DNA of 64,000 nucleotides from Corylus avellana. Taxonomy: Eukaryota; Streptophyta; Magnoliopsida; Fagales; Betulaceae. Below the pieces are notes generated by a model that was not told where the DNA came from, did not search any database, and saw only the letters and a program-made list of their open reading frames with translations. The DNA lies in NCBI RefSeq assembly GCF_901000735.1, contig NC_081542.1:18243093-18307092 (forward strand), given 5' to 3'. This document shows, one piece after another, positions 60,010 to 64,000 of this stretch (its first letter is position 1; every line of letters begins with the position of its first letter). The translations under genes were made by a program, and so were the position numbers.

Positions 60010-60135
60010 AAATAGGTTATTGGCAAGAAGTGGAGGTCACTAGCTCAATCAATTAGAGACTATGTTTCATAAAGTGTATGTCACTAGCTAATTCGAATCC
60101 CCCTCCCCCTTTTTCTCCCTTTGTTAAAAAAAAAA
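60010..60135 (+). mobile_element. Degenerate SINE-like element
   Basis: B-box-like 'gtcactagctaattcgaatc' near 60089, a C/T-rich segment and an A-tail (60125-60137) recall the SINE at 746. It also seems to contain a partial internal duplication ('gtcactagct' twice). The A-box is poor. Confidence 0.5.
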
Positions 60136-62195
60136 AATAAATAAATAAAAAAAAATTAATTAATTCAAGAGAAGCTCCCAACAACAAAACTCAAATATAA
60201 GAAACAATGCTGCTTTATTCTTTCCTTTATATATATATATATATATATATTGTACTGCTTTATAGTTTTAAACTTTAAAGGGTTTAACGCCTTCTCCAAA
60301 AGAAAATAAAAAATAAAAAAATAAATAAAGTACCCGCCAATTTTTTTTTTTTAATTTTTAAGTTTTCATTTTATTTTTTAATTTTCACCCTTTTCAACCA
60401 AAATTCTGGTTCTCTATTGTCTTGGACAAAATCCAAGAAAAAGGATGTATAAAGTGGTATAGCACCAAAACAAAGGGGCATGACCCTTGCAAAACCTTTC
60501 AACCTTATCCAAACCTCTAAAGAAAGGAACACATGCAGAGACATGATCTTTGAAAGACCCTTTAAATCCTATTCGTGGAAAGAAAAGAAGTTTAATAGGA
60601 AATATGAAGTTCAAATTCTAATTGTTTTTGATTTTGAACACTCGAAAATATATTACTTTGATGATAAGCTGCGTATTTGGGGTTAAAACTTGACTATTAA
60701 CAAGTGATTAGACAACTAGATAGTTCTGAATCAAAAATGATAAACGCAAAGATAGCTAATTACATTGGTTATTTGAGCTTATATGATGTTACCTACTACT
60801 TAAACGGTCGATTCTAATTTTATATTTCATTTGAGGTTACGACAATGAAAGAAGGGAAGACTTTCTTGATTGACTAATTAAGAATAAATCCAAGAAACGG
60901 TTTCCTGCAAACAACTCTCTCATTTTCCACCTCTATATATTACGTGCTTCTCTACTGCATTTAGTTTGGTGTTGTGGAGGGAGGTCAAATTGGGTGGCTC
61001 ATGATTTCTAACCTTTGCGTGATTTGCGGGGAGAAAAAGAAAGGTTCGCAGTAGTACTACTGGCCGGGGAAGACTGAAGAAAAAAGCAATTGGCTTGCGT
61101 GGGAAAGAGAGAGATTCGCGCGGTGGAGGCTGAAGAGCACTCATAAATACTGGCTCCACAGGCTGTTTGCTGTCTTCTTAACGAGGAAGAATGAAAGATG
61201 ACAAAACCAGTGACGACCTTCCGAGTACCTACTACTCCCTTGACTGACTAATTAACACGAAATCCAAAGAAATCACATGCATCTGCTACTTTAATATTGG
61301 TCCGTTCCAAGTTTTGTTAGAACGGAAGACAATGCAAGAGCTGAGCTTCGTCCTAATTAGTCCAATCTGTTTTTAATAAAATCGATTTAATTTTTATTAT
61401 ATTTGCTGTGTTTAACTTCGCGCATAAATATGTCTTCTATGGATTCCAAATTTCACTTTATTTTGCTATTTAAATTATATACTCGTATTAACGCACGTAA
61501 TTGACATTGAGGTCAGGTGCGTATATATGATTCAAAAAGATTATATTGGAGTAGGTCCCAATTAAGAAGTACTGTATGCTGCCATGTATAGTGTTACTCA
61601 CTTGCCAACTCTTAGTATTGGAGAGCCTGCGATTTAAGTCACTGCAAGAGAAAATCGTCAACCACGAGTATCATCATCTGACTAGCTAGATTAAGGATGA
61701 GGAGGACAATGACGATCTCTATATGCAGTATAATTTCTTTTTGTTTGGTCCCTTAATCCTTATGAAAGTTTTAAATTTCCTGCATATGTACTCTTTTTGC
61801 CTTGAGATGGTGCGATTATGATCTTACTTTTATACTCTAATCATGTGTCTATACGTGCCTAAGTTTGTGACCTGTTATGTTATGCCAGCACCAACAAATG
61901 GTTTCGGATTTCATGTTATTAGATTATTCAATTTACAGAAATTTAGACGGCTTAAGAGAATTGATTGCAGGGCTCACCTGCTCGAAACAACTTAGGATAT
62001 AGAATTCATTCGCTCAAGTTCTATGTGGCCTAAGATTAGAAAAAAAGTAAGTGAGCCATACAACTTCCTTTGGAACAGCTTAATAACAAACAAAGAAATA
62101 GTACATATATACTACACTAATTAAACAAAGGGTGTCATGAATATAGAACGGTACCTAGTGAAGGGTCTATCAATTCAATTACAGGCCACAAAACC

Positions 62196-62229
<34 letters not shown>

Positions 62230-62485
62230 GCTCCCCACTCTCAAATGTAGCAATCAATATCTTCAATGGGGTTTCGTTATTTGTTCAGGGCATGCTTGGT
62301 TTTCGTACTAGTTAGGATTTAATAACTCTGTTTAATTCTCCATTGCATTGGAAATTTGGAAGTGCACATCCATGGCTTGAATAGAACCATTCAGAATAAG
62401 GTCACATTTAGGAATTCATCAAGTCACAACATTTTAAATTTTAGGAGAACAGGAATAACAATATCACTGATCACTAATTTGTAGT
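60136..62485. other. Gene-poor stretch
   Basis: No gene I can support. An (AT)n tract lies at about 60229-60251 and another at 62199-62227. Frames of 60-80 codons near 60414-60686 and 60920-61159 lack recognisable features. Short pieces near 60840-60900 and 61190-61290 recall the spacer block ('gactttc...ttgactgacta'). Confidence 0.4.
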
Positions 62486-62714
62486 TGTTAAGAATATTAT
62501 GTTAGGGTTATTTATTTCTTTATATATTCTAAGTCTACTAGGTTTACCTTTCTTTAGTTTATTAGGTTACTTGCTTATCACTCATAGTCTCTCTATAAAT
62601 AGAGGTCTCTGTAGTCTATATTAATTAATATCAATACAATGTAGTCCATTATGTGTTCTCTATTCTTCTTCTGCTCTTCTATATCTCTCTATTATTCTAA
62701 CATGGTATCAGAGC
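62486..62714 (+). mobile_element. Short LTR (217 bp) plus primer-binding site, TRIM/copia-like
   Basis: The LTR runs TGTTAAGAAT...ATTCTAACA (62486-62702) with a TATA box (tctataaataga, near 62590-62602). It is followed directly by tggtatcagagc (62703-62714), the initiator-Met tRNA primer-binding site. No gag or pol frame and no second LTR follow in the window. The very short LTR suggests a TRIM or a truncated copia element. Confidence 0.75.
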
Positions 62715-63356
62715 TATTTTAACAATAGTAATAATAATCATAAGATTATTTGGGATTAAATTATTGCTTATCCAAAAATATGATACTAATGACATAACAT
62801 TTAGTATTTAATTTTCAATTTGCATAAATATATAAATAGTAACTTATATATTGCTATCAATGTATTTTATTTAGCCCAACTCAAAGCCCACACAGGCAAA
62901 TTAAAACTGGGGCCGAAACTGTTCTTCAACATTCATATTTTTAACGTTGTGGGCGAAGGATATGATATATACCCTCCATTTACGTGATTAACTGGACGAA
63001 GAATACCTTCCAGTTTTGCCTAAGTCTTCCTTCACAATTCATTTCTGTTTCTTTTATGCCCTGTTTGGTTCCTAAGAAATCGGTGAAATGAAAATGAAAA
63101 CTAAAAAATATATAGCCGACTTTTATGTTCAGGTGAGTCTCTCTTTAGATTAAACATGTTTCATTCAAGTAGTTGGTTACTTCTTATTTGAAAGACTAAA
63201 AAAATAAATAAATAAATACAGGAAGTGAAACGAATTTTTACAGCTCAAGCGTGGTAAATTGGGAAATGGGATTAAATAAAAGATAAAATGTCTCTCACAA
63301 TTGTAAAATCATTCATATAAAGTATGGTACAATCTTCAGATGTGAAAATCATATAC

Positions 63357-63399
<43 letters not shown>

Positions 63400-63429
63400 A
63401 ATAAAAATATGAATGTTAATGATGCATAT
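62715..63429. other. AT-rich stretch, RLP 3' flank at its end
   Basis: No gene. About 63220-63330 resembles RLP 3' flank ('gaaatgggattaaataaaag' type). An (AT)n tract spans about 63354-63398. Confidence 0.45.
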
Positions 63430-63545
63430 TAAGGAAAGCTCTGATACTCATAGCCCACCTTCTCTCTGACTTGACCTTCTTTAGCAAGCGACCAATTTCA
63501 ACCAAAACGATCTGTCTTTCAAATTATCAAAGTTTGAAAAGTAAA
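63430..63545 (-). pseudogene. RLP relic I, C-terminal scrap
   Basis: It matches the last about 35 codons and stop region of the RLPs ('tctctctgacttgaccttctt', then 'tctttcaaattatcaaag'). This encodes the cytoplasmic tail with a small deletion. The rest of the gene is missing, with spacer sequence immediately after 63545. Confidence 0.75.
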
Positions 63546-64000
63546 TCTAAATTAATCTTAAATTCCCCACTAAATGGCCGAGTCTCAGATTATAAGATAA
63601 AATTGTATCTTAACATGTTAATTAATTAAGTCAATAATTCAAAGAAATTGACTTAATTGCCAACTGATAATTAAGATAACTGGCCGAGTCTCTGCAAATT
63701 GCCTCTTAAACTCCACATGGGCTCCATGATGTCAATAGTTCCCAACTGATAATTATTCTAAGTTTAATTATCAGGTAGCTAAGTTTTTCTTGACGGACTA
63801 AGAATAAATCCAATAAATCCAAGTCCTCTTCATGCAAATTGCTTGTTAAATTCCACGTGGACCACTTGATGTCAATTTATTTTTTTGCAAGTTATAATTA
63901 ATTTAATTTAATTTCATGTTGGGATGTGACGATACCAGTATAGAATTTCTGAATTAGGATCGTCTCCAGTTCAAATAAATTAGATAATATCAAGTTAATT
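63546..64000. repeat. RLP-cluster spacer block, last copy
   Basis: A spacer block as at 1-640, with a G-box core at 63854-63860. It suggests the RLP array continues beyond the window. Confidence 0.6.

Noticed and set aside
60920..61159. 79-codon minus-strand ORF, with 60414-60686 frames nearby
   Set aside because: No domain, no duplicate, and no start or splice context; base composition alone is not enough.
1..64000. CRISPR array, prokaryotic operon, NLR or receptor-kinase gene
   Set aside because: Looked for and not seen: no spaced direct repeats of CRISPR type, no NB-ARC motifs, and no kinase motifs after any RLP membrane helix.

Overview
This is nuclear DNA from a flowering plant, almost certainly a dicot and probably a woody one. 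It is AT-rich, with spliceosomal introns (GT..AG), plant transposon relics (tRNA-derived SINE, Tourist-, hAT- and Mutator-type elements, copia-type LTRs) and plant gene families. The species cannot be fixed from the sequence; a Fagales-like tree is only a guess. The window is a draft scaffold. Four 100-N gaps (3872-3971, 19982-20081, 29906-30005, 31224-31323) and one 20-N gap (8627-8646) break it into contigs, and several oddities sit at those gaps.

The dominant content is a tandem cluster of leucine-rich-repeat receptor-like proteins (LRR-RLPs) of the EIX-like class: signal peptide, LRRNT, extracellular LRRs, one transmembrane helix, a short tail and no kinase. All but one are on the minus strand. 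Intact or near-intact copies lie at 4504-7965 (called A), 43839-46693 (F, one-base frameshift in the signal peptide) and 55001-58063 (H). Broken copies lie at 15199-17014 (B, two pieces), 27802-29416 (C), 30006-31223 (D, the only plus-strand copy, on a small gap-bounded contig), 39201-42060 (E), 51631-53249 (G, duplicate of C) and 63430-63545 (I, C-terminal scrap). Copies sit in repeated spacer blocks that carry a recurrent G-box.

Two non-RLP loci lie in the middle on the plus strand. One is an intact two-exon gene for a small basic LLP-homolog (DUF2423-like) nucleolar protein (35474-37747). The other is a 5'-truncated, intron-containing copy of the thylakoid-lumen immunophilin FKBP13 (32704-34132). 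Pieces of the LLP-homolog gene recur at 19490-19981, 26270-26600, 31324-32569 and 49670-50010, so this gene has been duplicated along with the RLPs.

Large near-identical segments are 716-3765 / 20082-23120 and 25190-29905 / 48600-53730. The contig 20082-29905 is a mosaic of sequences found elsewhere in the window, and the contig ends at 19981 and 31324 overlap by about 160 bp. The order of the middle contigs may therefore be an assembly artefact or retained alternative haplotype.

The most striking observation is in RLP A: eight near-identical 72-bp (24-residue) units, each one LRR, arranged partly as a 216-bp trimer. The other RLPs here have a single unit at that place. Functionally, the intact RLPs would be plasma-membrane immune receptors that need partner kinases (SOBIR1/BAK1 class, known from the family), none of which is encoded here.
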